Below, one piece after another: positions 26,013 through 38,385 of a stretch of DNA of 64,000 nucleotides. Both the position numbers and the translations under genes were made by a program. How positions within the stretch are numbered: position 1 is the first letter of the stretch; each line of letters starts with the position of its first letter. A model generated the notes under the pieces. It saw nothing but the letters and a program-made list of their open reading frames with translations. It was not told where the DNA came from and searched no databases. The stretch lies in contig JACGCM010001844.1 in the NCBI GenBank assembly GCA_014058105.1, positions 682,001 to 746,000 on the forward strand, written 5' to 3'. Source of the stretch: Kingdonia uniflora. Taxonomy: Eukaryota; Streptophyta; Magnoliopsida; Ranunculales; Circaeasteraceae.

Positions 26013-26546
26013 ATGATTAAAATTGAGAAAGGCAAAAAGCGAGAGAAAGATGACAAAATTACGTCCTGTTGCAAGATGACATCTTCTGAAAAGTTTGCCA
26101 GACTTCTACCCAACTTCAGTAAGGCCAAACATCCATTTCACATTTCTTTCAAAGACTGCGACACCAGCCATGTCAAATACCCTCATGACGATCTATTGGT
26201 GATAATGATCAAAGTAGGACATAATTATTTACACACACTCCTGGTCGATACTGGAAGTGTAGCCGATATACTATACAAAAGGGCGGTTGATGTTTTTGGC
26301 CTTAAAGATTTGATCAAAGCCTCAACAACAGCCATTACAAGATTCAATGGTTCAAAGGAATTAGCCTTGGGAGAGATCACGTTGCCCGTTCAAGTAGGAC
26401 CGGAGACAACCTTCGCCAAATTCATTGTCATCAATGCTGAATCTAAATATTTGGGAATCTTATGGCAAAGTTCGCCTTATATTACATGTCTTTACGTTTT
26501 CCTACTGATCATGGTGTATACAAAATCAAGGGAAGTCAAGTTGTAG
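26013..26546 (+). pseudogene. Tat element aspartic protease
   Basis: An open frame of 177 codons contains HTLLVDTGSVADILYKRAVD, the retropepsin motif with D-T-G, followed by LALGEITLPVQVG and FIVINAESKYLGIL, the usual flap and C-terminal pattern of Tat proteases. A Lys/Glu-rich start precedes it. The active-site triad is intact, but the frame is separated from RT by stops, so no polyprotein can form. Confidence 0.85.
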
Positions 26547-26893
26547 CTCATATGTGCAAAAATACCACCACTAACTCTCATGCATGAAAACTCGTAAAAG
26601 CATAGTATTACATAAAAGTGGCCTCCAATATTCGAGCAGCGTGACACCGAAGCAGTTGAGTCTGTAGAGCTCGATGATTCAAGGAGAAACACTTTTATTG
26701 GGACTAAGTTATCATCAAAAGAGTGTGCAACACTAATTTAGATCATAAAGAACAACGACAATATCTTTTCTTGGTTTTTTTAAGAGATGCCAGGAATCGA
26801 TCCTTCTATCGCCTGCCATAAACTCAACCCTGCATTAGACAGCAAGGCGGTGGTACATAAGCGTCGAAACCTCGCCCCCCCCAACTTTGAGAG

Positions 26894-28790
26894 GTGGTGA
26901 ATGAAGAAATTGACAAATTACTTTGGGTTGGATTTATTCGAGAAGCTAAATGTCAAAAGTGGGTCTCCAACATTGTGGCAGTCCTGAAGAAGAATGAAAA
27001 AATTAGAGTGTGTGTTGACTTTACTAAGCTAAATAAGTACATACCCAAAGATAACTTTCTACTTCTACTGATTCCATACCACCTCAACTCCGTAGTAGGA
27101 CATGAACTTCTATCTATGATTAATGTAGCTTTCGGATATAATCAAGTCCACTTTGCCAAAGAGGATCAAGAAAAAACTACGTTTGTCATAGAAAGGGAAC
27201 TTTACTATTACATATTTATACCATTTGGCTTAAAATATATAGGACCCACATACCAGCGCCTCATCACAAGAATGTTCAAGGATCATTTGGGTAAAATCCT
27301 GGAAGTTTAAATCGATGATATGATATGCAAAAGCCTAAAATGAGAGGATCATTGTAGGAATCTGTAAACCATCTTCAACATCCTTCGAAAATACCGTATA
27401 AAGTTAAATCCTGAAAAATGCCAGTTTGGCATGGCTTTTGGAAAGTTTTTGGGTCATCTCGTTAGCAAATGAGGAATCAAGATTGACCCAGCATAAATCA
27501 AGGCATTGATGGCCATTCTGTCCCCGCAAACCAAGAAAGATGTCTATAAACTTGCTGGAAAAGTTGTCGATCTACACAGGTTCATCTCAAAATCTTCTAA
27601 TCGATGCAAATTTCTTTACCTTTTTCTTTGGGGAAACTCGTCACCTATGATAAAGAGACAACCAAAGGAAATCGTCTGGACTCTAGAGTGTGAATTGGCA
27701 TTTGAATATCTTAATTGATACTTGGGGCATCCTTCTATCATGAGTACTCCTGTTGAAAGTAAAACATTAACAATGCATTTATCTATAACGGATGACTCGT
27801 TTAGTTTTATTCTTATTCAGGAGGATAATGGGGTCAAAAAACCTATCTACTTCATCAGGTAAACCTTAATGCCTGCAGAAAAATGATACACCACTACTAA
27901 AAAATAGCTTATAACACTTGTGTATACCACCTAAACACTTTGACCTTATTTCCAGACACACCCCATCAAAGTCATTACCAAGTTCTTCCTCAAACTAGTC
28001 AATTCCAAAAAAGAAAAGTCTCGAAGGGTCCAACAATGGTCTTCTTTCTATGGAAAATATGACATTTCCTTCGAACATTAAATATCAGTCAAAGGACAAG
28101 CAATTGCAGACTTCTTGGCAGATTTTCCCGTTAAAGACCCCAACTGGGAGGAACTAGAAGATGTATTAGCCGACAATTCCATTTCCAATCCAGTTGTATT
28201 CCCAAAAAGTATAAGGTAGAGAATCTTTACAGATGGATCTGTTAGACCAAGAGGTTCAGGGATTGGAATTGTTCATGTTACTCCATCCAATCCCAAAATT
28301 AAAAAAGCTATCAAGCTTAAGTTCTAGGTCACAAATAATGAAACTGAGTATGAAGTTATCCAGCATGGCCTTAACCTCGCATTAGCCCTTGGAATAGAAA
28401 AGATAACCATTTATGTGGATTCCCTACTAGTGGCCAACCACTATAACAAGACATTCAAGACATCAGGAAAAATGGTTGATTATACTACGCTAGTTGAAGT
28501 AAAGCTGAAACCGCCATACCGATGCACTCGCTTTCATCGCTGCCATGCTAGAAGGCAGTGAGAGGAGAACGCTGGCAGTCAAAGTTATCCAACATTCTAG
28601 TCTCGATATGAGTCATATCATGCAAATTCAAGTTGCTGAAGATGAAGATCCTGAGGATTGGAGAAGGCCATTCCTTAATTATTTCAACTATAATACTCTC
28701 CCCGTTGCTCGGTCTTTGATGGTAAAGTGTCCCCAATTTATAGTTCAGAGCGGAATTGTATACCGCATTACTGGTAGAGGCTCTTAAATC
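26894..28790 (+). pseudogene. Tat element RT, RNase H and archaeal-type RNase H
   Basis: RT: WVSNIVAVLKKNEKIRVCVD, LNKYIPKDNF, LLSMINVAFGYNQVHFA (26,894-27,310); the catalytic Y-x-DD reads IDDM right after a stop at 27,310. The thumb and connection follow (LNPEKCQFGMAFGKFLGHLV near 27,410). RT-linked RNase H spans 27,660-28,080 with EVIWTL-like and GVKKPIYFI blocks. A second RNase H spans about 28,215-28,470 (FTDGSVRPRGSGIGIV, NNETEYEVIQHGLNLALALG, YVDSLLVANHYN) and is the archaeal-type domain specific to Tat elements. At least eight in-frame stops are visible. Confidence 0.88.
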
Positions 28791-29039
28791 GAATGCCTAT
28801 CACAAAAGCAAACTCAAGTTAAAATTCTGGAAATTTATAAAGGAATATGTGCCACACACGTTTCAGGGAGATCACTCATACAAAAAACATTCACACAGGG
28901 TTTGTACTGGCCAAAGATGCGGCAAGACTGTGAAAATATCATTAGAAAGTACTACAAGTACCGGATCTACGCCCAGGACATCATAAGTCCAGCTCTTGAC
29001 TTACACGTTAGTAATGTTCTTTGGCCCTTCATGAGGTAG

Positions 29040-29878
29040 GCAATTGACATCATTGGTCATTTCCACTTATCATTGGGCAATCGAAGATTTGTTCTTGTCG
29101 CAACAGACTACTTTACAAAATACGTCGAAGCCGTACCACTCTATCATACTGACGAAGCCAAAGTTATCAAATTCCTCTGGGTGCACATCATCACCAGATT
29201 TGGTTGTCCATAAATTATAAGATCGGATAATGGGAAATATTTCATCAACAACAAAGTACTCAACTTCCTCAACAAATTCAAAATCCAGTTAACTACTTCG
29301 GCGCCTTATTATCCCCAAGGAAATGGCCAAGCAAAAGCTATCAATAAAACTATCAAGTCCGGGATACGAAAGTCTCCATGAGAAGAAGGGCACATGGATT
29401 GAAGAACTACTTAGTGATTTATGGGCATATATGATGATACATCGAACGCCAACAGGTTGTACTCCATTTATGATGGCCTTTGACATTTAGACCGCGATCC
29501 CCTCTGACCTCGAACTCTCTATGGCTTGAAGATAGATCACAGATGAAGTAAATGAATCTTTGACTTTTCTGTAATTTGAATTGGATTGAAGAAACTTGAG
29601 ATCTTGCAATTGCGAACTTGGGGCAATACCATGAAATCCTTCGAAAGACTTACAACAAGAAAGTACGAAAACGTACATTCAACATATGCGATCTCTTTCT
29701 TCGGCGAATTCAAGATAGTACTCGACCAAAACATTCAAGTAAATTGTCAAAAATTTATGAACGACCATACATTATCAGTGACAAAATAGACAATGCCACT
29801 TATTGGTTTATGAATGAAAATGAAGTGCTACTCGAGTTCCCATGGAACACAACCCATCTAAAGATGTTCTACTGATAA
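29040..29878 (+). pseudogene. Tat element integrase remnant
   Basis: The plus strand reads an rve integrase core: ATDYFTKYVEAVPLYHTDEA near 29,100, RSDNGKYF near 29,221 and TTSAPYYPQGNGQAKAINKT near 29,293. The third catalytic acidic residue, normally Glu in GQAE, reads Ala here. The C-terminal tail continues in shifting frames to the stop at 29,873-29,875. The polyprotein ends about 180 bp from the 3' end of the antisense gene on the other strand. Confidence 0.85.
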
Positions 29879-30053
29879 AAGTTGTATTCAATTTCATTTA
29901 TCATCAATAAAGAAGTTCTTTCTAAATCATTACGATATTTATTCTACGTTCTTTCTTTTGACAGCTTACAAAATATTTGTCAAAACTAAGTTTTCATTTC
30001 TTTGACAAACATTTATCCAATTAAATAATTCTTGTTTGCCATCTTTACCACAG

Positions 30054-30769
30054 TCAACATGGAAAGTTAGATACATACTTGTAACCCACTTTCTGGGGAT
30101 TTTGTTTTAATGTGTAATACAAACATGAATCAACTACAAATATCAATTCCTCCCCTCTTTCCTCCAAATGACCATTTATCACAGCCACAACCCTAATTAG
30201 GTTGCATACGTTCAGATTAAACTGACCAGTTGCAACATCGTAGAAATTTAAAATTTTCTTCTAGTTAGCTCAAAGAGGTAACTTCAACCCTTCTTTATTT
30301 GTTCTCGATGAACGAGATTCCCATCCAATGGGAAATCTTGATCCGTCATCTTCTCCAAATACTCCTCCAGTATCACATCCACTGGGATGCCATATTTCTT
30401 TTTAAACCTCAGAATTTCATCTGTTTCGGGGGCATCTCCGTAGCACTCCCTAACGAAATCCATTTATCCCTCCCCTTCTACTCCTTCTAAACCTCCACCC
30501 ATACTATCTTCCAGATCACTCTTTTGTGGCTCATGTTCAGCATCAATTTCTGTTCTTTCCCCCTCAGACACCTCGACGGCCTCAGCCTCCAAATCTACTC
30601 GATTCTCACAGGAAACTTCTGTACTATATTTCCTCACTTTGTATTTACTACCCAACCCTTACACGCAGGTAGTAATATTCATTATTAATGGTTCTATATC
30701 CACGAGATTATCAAATATTCCAGTTGTATCAGCATCAGGGCAACAAACTTTTGGAACTGGTTCGGCCAT
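30054..30769 (-). pseudogene. Antisense PF04195-like gene of the Tat element
   Basis: Minus strand, start ATG at 30,769 (MAEPVPKVCCPDAD). The start follows a plausible splice acceptor, ATTTTTAG, as does its counterpart at 57,205. After an acidic N-terminus (DLEAEAVEVSEGERTEID near 30,590) comes EILRFKKKYGIPVDVI, then KKGLKLPL after a one-base loss near 30,275, then [20 protein letters not shown] and [20 protein letters not shown], ending in TGA at 30,054. The pattern (G-L-x-L-P-L, then A..Q, then L..N) fits the plant 'putative gypsy type transposon' family PF04195. It aligns in order with the genes at 57.2-58.1 and 62.5-63.2 kb. Stops and one frameshift break it. Confidence 0.7.
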
Positions 30770-31595
30770 TTTTAAATACAACCTAAAAATCATGTTCCCT
30801 TTTTACGATTAGCATAGTGTGATATCTTATCCACTCTATATTCTTAATTGTTAAACTATACATCACTTGTCGAGTTTTACTCTCCAACCCATCATTCTTT
30901 GTTACTATTTTTGACATCTTTACTTGTTAGTAAATATCATATATTTCATGTTTGCTACTATCTATTCATTTATCGTATCAAGACTGTTGAAGAATATTAT
31001 TCTCCAACCCATCATCACATCTGTTACTATTTGATTCAATATTATTACATTAGTTACCGATCATACATTCAAATTTGTACATAAACAAACATTGATCTCA
31101 TTTTATTTCGATAACTATATCAATTATCTAATTTTTTCCACAAAATTTTTACAGGAACAACAACACCTCTCAAAGACGTTTTTCCTCCCCCAGTTTACTG
31201 CCAAAAAAGGGCCACCTCCGAAGTTTTCCATTTTACACTTATATCCGATGAAATATACGCCCATTTCTATCGTGAAATATGGCATTCTCGTTTATCTACC
31301 CACACACATCCAATTCGCTAAAAAATAGCCGTAACCAAACCGTAATACCTATGGTACACCCATACACTTTTCTCTCCAAATCATCCCAAGTTACATTACC
31401 CCCTTCAAGCCCCATCTCCCTATAACCACTACGTCACATTATTCACATCCAACATGCCCTAATTTTCTCCTATCATAATCGAACTACAGTAATGCCCTTC
31501 AATACAGTTTTTTAAATTCCTTTGAACATACAACCCCATATTCAAATTCCTTCACCCATAACATACACATAACTACTATCAATAAAGGGTTTCAG

Positions 31596-31973
31596 TTATT
31601 CTGTACCGACAGGAAACAATAATTGACATTCACAAGCAAAAAAAAAAAAATTCGGTAGATACCAACCTTGAAAATGCGTTGCTTGAATATCCCTCTCTTT
31701 TGTAGCTTTGGCTCTCTCAATGAGGACACTAATATCCTCTATACCAATATTGGAAACCGACATAGAAGATGACCAATGCGAATAAGATAACACAGACAAA
31801 TTTTTAGAGCAAATGGTGTATAAGCAGTCACTACTTACGAGAGTATGTATAGGGCCTACACAACTGTTCATTGTACCCCTTCGAGCTCCTTCGGCTACTC
31901 GCTTAGAATAGCGTCTGGCGTGTCTCATCTCAAAGTCCTGAACCTTCCATCTCCTTACTGCCAACAAACTCAT
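31596..31973 (-). CDS. Antisense ORF of the Tat element, unrecognised
   Basis: A 125-codon minus-strand frame. Its N-terminus (MSLLAVRRWKVQDFEMRHAR) is basic, and a long Ser-rich stretch follows. It lies between the 3' LTR and the PF04195-like antisense gene, where the 53-64 kb array carries its A and B genes, and its basic start is loosely like theirs. I see no convincing domain, and the C-terminal half may be non-coding. Confidence 0.35.
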   Translation of the reverse strand: MSLLAVRRWKVQDFEMRHARRYSKRVAEGARRGTMNSCVGPIHTLVSSDCLYTICSKNLSVLSYSHWSSSMSVSNIGIEDISVLIERAKATKERDIQATHFQGWYLPNFFFFACECQLLFPVGTE

Positions 31974-32519
31974 TCACTATTTTTCTAACTCATTTTTATA
32001 CATTTCCACATCCTCAGTATTATCTATCTTCCCTAATAAAGTTCTTACATTCATAAAAAGGGACTGTACACCCAATTCCTTGTACCTTAATACATCACCT
32101 ACTAGAATGAGTCTGGCCATTTTCCACAATTTGAAAAAATCTATCTATCTTTCCTTTTTGATCCAATTCCTACTTTTCAGGAATATTCATAACCATAATT
32201 CAAAATTAAAAAAACTTATTCGATAAACTATCCGAACATCAATAAACCGTTACATTCAAAATTTACTATTCATAATATGAAGAAACATTTACATTCCCAA
32301 AACATTCATTGCATTGAGAAGCACTACCATTCAGTCAACGAGTTTCAATTTGTATAATTTTATCCAGTACTTCATCTTCGAGCACTGCGCCTCCAAAGTG
32401 AAACACTTCTGCAAGAAGAGACAGGAGGATGGTTGTAATAGAGCCTAGCTTCGACTATGAGGACTCAAAGCATATTTCAAGTCTCTGTCTCTACCACCAC
32501 AGTCTTTTCCCTTGTAACC

Positions 32520-33090
32520 CTCAGCGCTTTATATCCCACAGGGATTATATAGGCGACAATGACCAGAATAGCTTCTGCAACTCGCCCTGCCCACCAGTAC
32601 ATTTTCATCCTCTACCATCGCGTAGGCTAACTCGCGAAGGCCATTAATGAGCTTTGCTGCCTTAAATAATACATAGTGATACTGGCACTGGAAGAAAAAT
32701 TCCGAGTTCGCAACCTCCGCCTCTAACTCCATCATCCATGCATGTGATGGCTCGATAGGTTGGAGAGTTCGTGATGACAAAAATAGAGCTCCTTTAACTC
32801 CTAATACTTGGCCTCTACACACCTTATAAACTCATTGTGAAAAGTTTTAAAATGAGTCATCACAATCTTTATATCCTCTCTCACTCACTATCTACAACAT
32901 ATCCACCTTTTCTTCTCTCTATAAAGCAGTTACTTTTAGCCTATCACCCTCACTTACACATTCCCCACGGTATGCCATTACTGCACCTTAAAATCATGCA
33001 ATGACCTGGCCAACCATGTTGGAATTTGTAAACAACCTTACAAGAAGTTCGTCCATCTCAGTTAGTGAAACCTCCACCGGATTCCGATTT
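32520..33090 (-). pseudogene. Antisense A/B-like gene of the Tat element
   Basis: The minus-strand frame 32,822-32,529 includes KLINGLRELAYAMVEDENVL. This resembles the tails of gene A (LFLSGLAEHLVQAEDRLVEE, 54.9 kb) and gene B (LALLEDLAEGVVDRENVETG, 56.0 kb) in the tandem array. Upstream coding-like sequence, VSLTEMDELLVRLFTNSNMV, lies near 33,065-33,010 in a different frame. The gene is broken, and its first exon would begin close to the 3' LTR. The homology is short and rests on visual alignment. Confidence 0.45.
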
Positions 33091-33132
33091 TCTTCTCGAC
33101 TCAACAAGTAATTGAATCATGAATGGGACTAT

Positions 33133-33688
33133 TGTAGTAGCATATTTCCTAGATTCAACAATGATAAGCAAAATATAGTCAAGTTGAGGGTATCTAATCA
33201 CTCGAGAAGATTGTAGTAGTATTACTCCCTAGATTCGATATGGAGTAAGTACAATCATATCAAAACTATGAAATCATTTGAGAAGATATCAAGTGCACCC
33301 CTAAAGATCTCGACCTTCTACAGTAACTATTACACTTGGTCAAATAAAAACTATTGTAAGAGATCTGAGAAGTTTGCCCACTATTCATTACAAAAGGAGA
33401 CAAATTATTTATAACTGCCCGTATCCATTATAAATACGGGCAGGGCACATATTTAATAGGATCCGAGAACCCTATTATTTTTCTACTATTCACAGTCATT
33501 CTATCTATCAGCAATTTTACTAACTAGCATATTTAGATTTTATCATCAAATCCTCCCCGAGGTCATGATTTTTCTCAGGTTTTGCTGAGTTTCCACGTAA
33601 AATCTATTCTGTCCTAGCTTAGAATTGCAATCTTCTTACTAAAGTATTGGCAAAGTTTACCATCAAAGAAAACTCGCCATTATGGAAC
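33133..33688 (+). repeat. Tat element, 3' LTR
   Basis: Begins TGTAGTAGCATATTTCC. Preceded by a weak purine run (gaatggga). It is collinear with the 5' LTR throughout; the end is placed by aligning 'attatggaac' with 'attagaat' at 24,318. Confidence 0.85.
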
Positions 33689-34322
33689 TGACTGATGAAT
33701 TTATTCCAGTCAGTACTAGACTAATAATTACTAACTCAACTATTCTATACAGTACATTGTTCTTTAACGCTATCTTTACTAAACATAAATATTGCTAAGG
33801 AAAATATTTGAATCCTTTTTTGTGCATTAAGTAGTATTTCATGCTTCAGATACTGCAAATGATATTCTAAGGTATACTTGGAAAATATTTAGTTTTATGG
33901 AATGTTCTATTAGAACGTTTCTTGTCAGAATAAAATAAGGATAAGTTCACTTGAAATAAGTCTTTTGCAATCTAGAATTGCCAAAGTATTATTCTAAAGG
34001 TTTGCTCGGCTACCCTTAGAATGATTGTTTAGAATTGCTAAAGTATCATTCTAAGGGTTTACTCTATAAGCACTCACTACTAAGGCTTATAGAAACAAAT
34101 CAACCACCATTCTAAGGATTTAAGATAAAAATCTTTATTCCTATAAATCTACAACAAAAGCCTACATGCTAAATCTATGATAGAATCTTATACGTATAAG
34201 GTCTCAAGATATTAACTGTATAACCAAACAGACGATAAAAGATACAGGATACCACGGAATCATCCTAACTCGCTCTAAAGAATTACTCAATCTATGAGTG
34301 CAAGACACAGAGATAGGAGTTA
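33689..34322 (-). repeat. Chromovirus leader remnant with 57-bp repeat
   Basis: No coding domain. Next to the minus-strand primer-binding site, so at least its right part is probably the leader of that element. A 57 bp direct repeat (tagaattgcyaaagtatyattctaa) occurs at 33,973 and 34,030. The element's gag-pol is absent. Confidence 0.45.
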
Positions 34323-34342
34323 ACCTTCGCTCTGATACCAAA
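34323..34342 (-). other. Primer-binding site, initiator-Met tRNA
   Basis: The minus strand reads TTGGTATCAGAGCGAAGGTT immediately inside the LTR end at 34,344. This is the usual primer-binding site of plant chromoviruses. Confidence 0.9.
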
Positions 34343-34343
34343 T

Positions 34344-37300
34344 CTAACACGCCCCAAATTCCAATAATTAGTAAACCAAACCAATTACTGAAATTTGAGG
34401 ACAGACAGGTCCCCTATGATAACCAAGCCAAAATATAAAGTTAGGCACAACAATCTACTGGTGCACAATACAGAGTAATAAGAATAAAACAACAGCAGAA
34501 GAAAAGAACAGCGATAACTATACTAAAATTACTACAAACCTGAACATGTTAGAGACTACCATCTCAAGAATCTAAACTCACACAAGGCTTCAAATCTGTG
34601 ATCCACAATTATAACAGAGAGTTAAGCCTTCAGCTTTAGCTCTCCAGCAGGATCGCCTCAGCCACAACCGCTATATCTCTAGATCTGAAATGTTTATATT
34701 GCGAGTATGAGCAAACCACGGCTCACAACTTTCTAAAATAGCTGAACAATTATACCGACCAATGAGATGATAATAGTAAAAATAAGATATATAAATTCGT
34801 TAATGATAAAATGATATATGCTAATGATGTTAAAGATGCCTAATCGAGATGTACAACAAACCTAATTTAATAAGTATATTAAGTTAAAAAATGCCAGATG
34901 AAAAGGAATACTAAGACTATAACCTACACTACGAGTTAAAAAGAAGCGCTAAGAAGAATCGTCTTATAATTGGTTGATCAACTGTTGGCGCAAGATTACC
35001 TTAAGAGATCTTAATTGGATGCAAGGGGTACGATTTTTGTCAAGCTCAACCACGCAAAGGATTTATCACTTTATCAGACTGTTCCAGGCTTTTCAACCCA
35101 CAGAGCCAACGTCCGAACTTTATTTACAATTCCAAAGAATTTCAGCCTCACGGAGGATAAGACGGGTACCTGAGGAAAACTGTCTCATACAATCCCACAC
35201 TCCTGGATGGGTAGTAGATAAGATAGTGTCCAACCCGAACTTCCCCTACTATTTTAACCCGATATAGGAATCCTAAATCCTATCGATGGTTAGCCGATGT
35301 TGAGCTGTTTTATGTATCCGACCTCATTAAGTTAAAAGAGTTATAATCTACAGATGCAAACATATCCCAAGGATCAAAACACAACAACTGCCAACACTGC
35401 CAGCACACATAGGATTACCACCTGCCTGAGAGAATGGTAAACAATCCTAACATAGATGGACAGTGGCTACTAGTTACAATATCTAAACAACATCAGTCTC
35501 TAAAAGGATGAAACACAGTATTCAAGGACAAGGCAACGAGAATACCATACGAATGCATAACTTCCTGAAAGACAAAAGAGAAACATAACTCTACATGCCT
35601 AACAATTGGAAAAATACTAAATTACGACTACTAGAATAAATTAAAGGTAATTACGCCATAATGTTCAAGGACGGAGCCACGAGAACGCTCAAATGTGAGC
35701 GATTTCCTAAAACTCACAACGAGGTGAAAGAAGCTTATCAAAGTAGCTCTACAAGCTCGATGAATCATAAGGACATTAAGTGTCATGGCACGAAGAGTCA
35801 ATAATCCTAAAGAAAACTATCAGATGCTAGACACCAACAATCGACTATATACTCAGGATAAACTGTCGGTTCAAAACAAATAGCTATACAATCCAAGATT
35901 AATAGTGTTCATAGACCTCATTACTTTATCATCAAAAGAATAGCGAAACATAACCCACACTCGATAACAGAACCCAACGTTCTCGTATCAACAACTGAAT
36001 CAATGACAGTACTCAAGGACAAGACCACGTGAACACAGATTACGCATAAAATAATACTAAGACTAATCAAGATAATAAACTCTAAGGATAAGCTCAAAAC
36101 TAAAGACCGTGTCTTACGAATGCTATACCGTCCAAGCGACTTGACATGGAACCAAGAACTATATATCATAATTTTACTACGGTTTTAATATCCAAGGATG
36201 AAGCCACGAGGATAACGTAGACAAACCCAAATAGACAGTGCCTAATCCCATTATCATGTCTAACAAACCAAACTAACAAAAACATTTTATCTAATAAGGT
36301 GATAACTACAATGTCTACACTTTATTCTAATAACAGTGGTTAAGCCATGAGGATAACGTCTATATATCTATATATACTAACTACCGAATTCATTATATCT
36401 ATAAAGTGATAACTATAATCTCTAAACTTATTCTAATTAATAGTGGTTAAACCACGAGTCACTATTACTACATCTAAGTTCCTCTTAAGCATAAACCTAA
36501 GATACTCGGATTTACTAATCATAATCTAAAAGATGTCGAGAATGCCATTTCAAATAACCAAGTCATATACAATGTGAGTAACCTAATATCAGTAACTAAA
36601 ATCAAGTACATACTATTAACATTGTTAATCAATATAAAAGCTCAGATATTAAGGGAAAGTAAACTCGCCTGAAGCAATGCTCAAGATGAATCAATCCATG
36701 CAAATAACTCAACGCTCCAACAACGGTATATCACAGACTAATTGATCCAAATCAATCCACTAGCCAAGTAACACTTCACCGCTATAACCCTAGTATAAAC
36801 AATTTAGAATAAGCCTAACTTAAAAGAATAAGTAAACCAAATCATAAACCAACCACCCAATAATACATCCGACCAAGAACTTGTTATACCTAATCCTAGA
36901 AGAGCCAAAATCCACCCCAATGTATGACCACAGGAGTCCAAAATCAGACTTAATAATTGAAAACAGTTTTTCATAAACCATACATTTCACCATCCGAGCA
37001 AGACTAAAATCTGCTCAAAAATGTTAACAAATGTGTAACACAAGTATGAGGAAAAGAACAAGCATTGAATACTCTTAATGGAATGGGAAAATGAGATAAG
37101 ATTAAGGTCTATAACAGCACCTAAGGATTTAATTAAAACAGTTTATCAAGGATGAAAATAGATTTTAGACCTTCTGATCCCAACAACGATCTCTATAATC
37201 ATCTCTCTAAGGCCAACAATAAATAACTCTCATTATCCGTACCACTGTGATCATCTTCCAAAAGACTAAAAACAAAATCAAATTCAGTTTATCTACTAGC

Positions 37301-38385
37301 AGATAGGTGAAGCAAACATGACTCTATTAACATCATATGTGAAATAACCATGAACATCTCAACAGTATAATCAAACGACGATGCATTTGCATCTCGTTCC
37401 AATCACCCCATAAACAACTCTTCAGGAATCAAACACCAACAATTATAGTAATAATTACTCTTCAAATCTTCTCTAATCAATTACCAAGCAAGCAAGAGGG
37501 TTTTACAGAACTGAAAATCATATTATAAAGTTGGAACAGCAACAGGGAATTTACTTACATAAAAAGGTAGCTGCAATTGGAATGGATGACGACTAATCGG
37601 TGATTGAATATGGTTAAAATAGCCTCTCTCTACACTTTAAAACATTAGCGACAAAGGCGGCAACGACTGAAACAGAATAGCCACAAAGGCAGCAGCAACT
37701 GAGCTGTAACAGTTGCCTCTTCTCCCTCCCTCTCCAATTTGAATCAAAATCGGCCTAATCTCCAATCTCCCAAAGACTCTCCCCAACTCCAAGTTAAAAT
37801 TAAGCAAACAAATCATATGTCTTCAACAAGCAAGCACCACACACAGTAACAAGAACCCAATCCATCGTCACAAAGCTCAACTCTAGATCTTCAAAGTCTC
37901 GGTTCAAAAGAAGATAGGTGAATGATCGGTGGAGATGGAAGTATTAGAACAATTAGTGTTAGTGAACCTCCTAAGAAGACACCTTAGGATTACATTCAAG
38001 GAAATAGGGGTTTTACTAAAGGAGGCAAATAAATATGGTTAGGTAAAGTAAATAGATTAAGCAAGGAGTTTAACTTTGACGAGGAGGTGGTAGGAAGCAC
38101 CCCTCTCTCTTTCCTCTGGATCACATTTCCTCCTCTGGAATAATAACTGCAGATCAAATCTCTAAAACAGATGTGTGGTTATCCAATGGAACGGTACTAC
38201 GATAGCTACAACGAAGCCTACCCAATACGGGTAAAACGGTACTCTAGTGTTCACATTTATAGTAAGCCTATATACCATACTAAGAGTCCTAATATAAAAT
38301 GATGAAACACAATGCATGATTTCAAGGAAAAATATGAATGCATAATTTATTTAAATAAGGAAGAAAAAAAATCTAGGACATTACA
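34344..38385 (-). mobile_element. Long chromovirus-type (Del/Tekay-like) LTR
   Basis: About 4.04 kb on the minus strand, starting TGTAATGTCC (38,385) and ending GGGGCGTGTTAGA before the primer-binding site. A start of the TGTAA(C/T)GTCC type and a multi-kilobase length are typical of Del/Tekay chromovirus LTRs. Internally a degenerate word caaggayaargccacgagaa recurs near 35,522, 35,668, 36,013, 36,191 and 36,342. No ORF in the LTR resembles a protein family. The partner LTR and coding region are not in the window. Confidence 0.75.

Larger units (their letters stand above)
23763..33688 (+). mobile_element. Ty3/gypsy Tat-lineage element, near full length
   Basis: Two LTRs of about 556 bp (23,763-24,318 and 33,133-33,688) bound a 9.9 kb element with primer-binding site, gag, protease, RT, RNase H, archaeal-type second RNase H and integrase on the plus strand. 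A 3.2 kb region between pol and the 3' LTR carries minus-strand genes. The second RNase H and the Arg-type primer-binding site place it in the Tat lineage. The LTRs have diverged clearly, and I could not define a target-site duplication. Confidence 0.9.
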
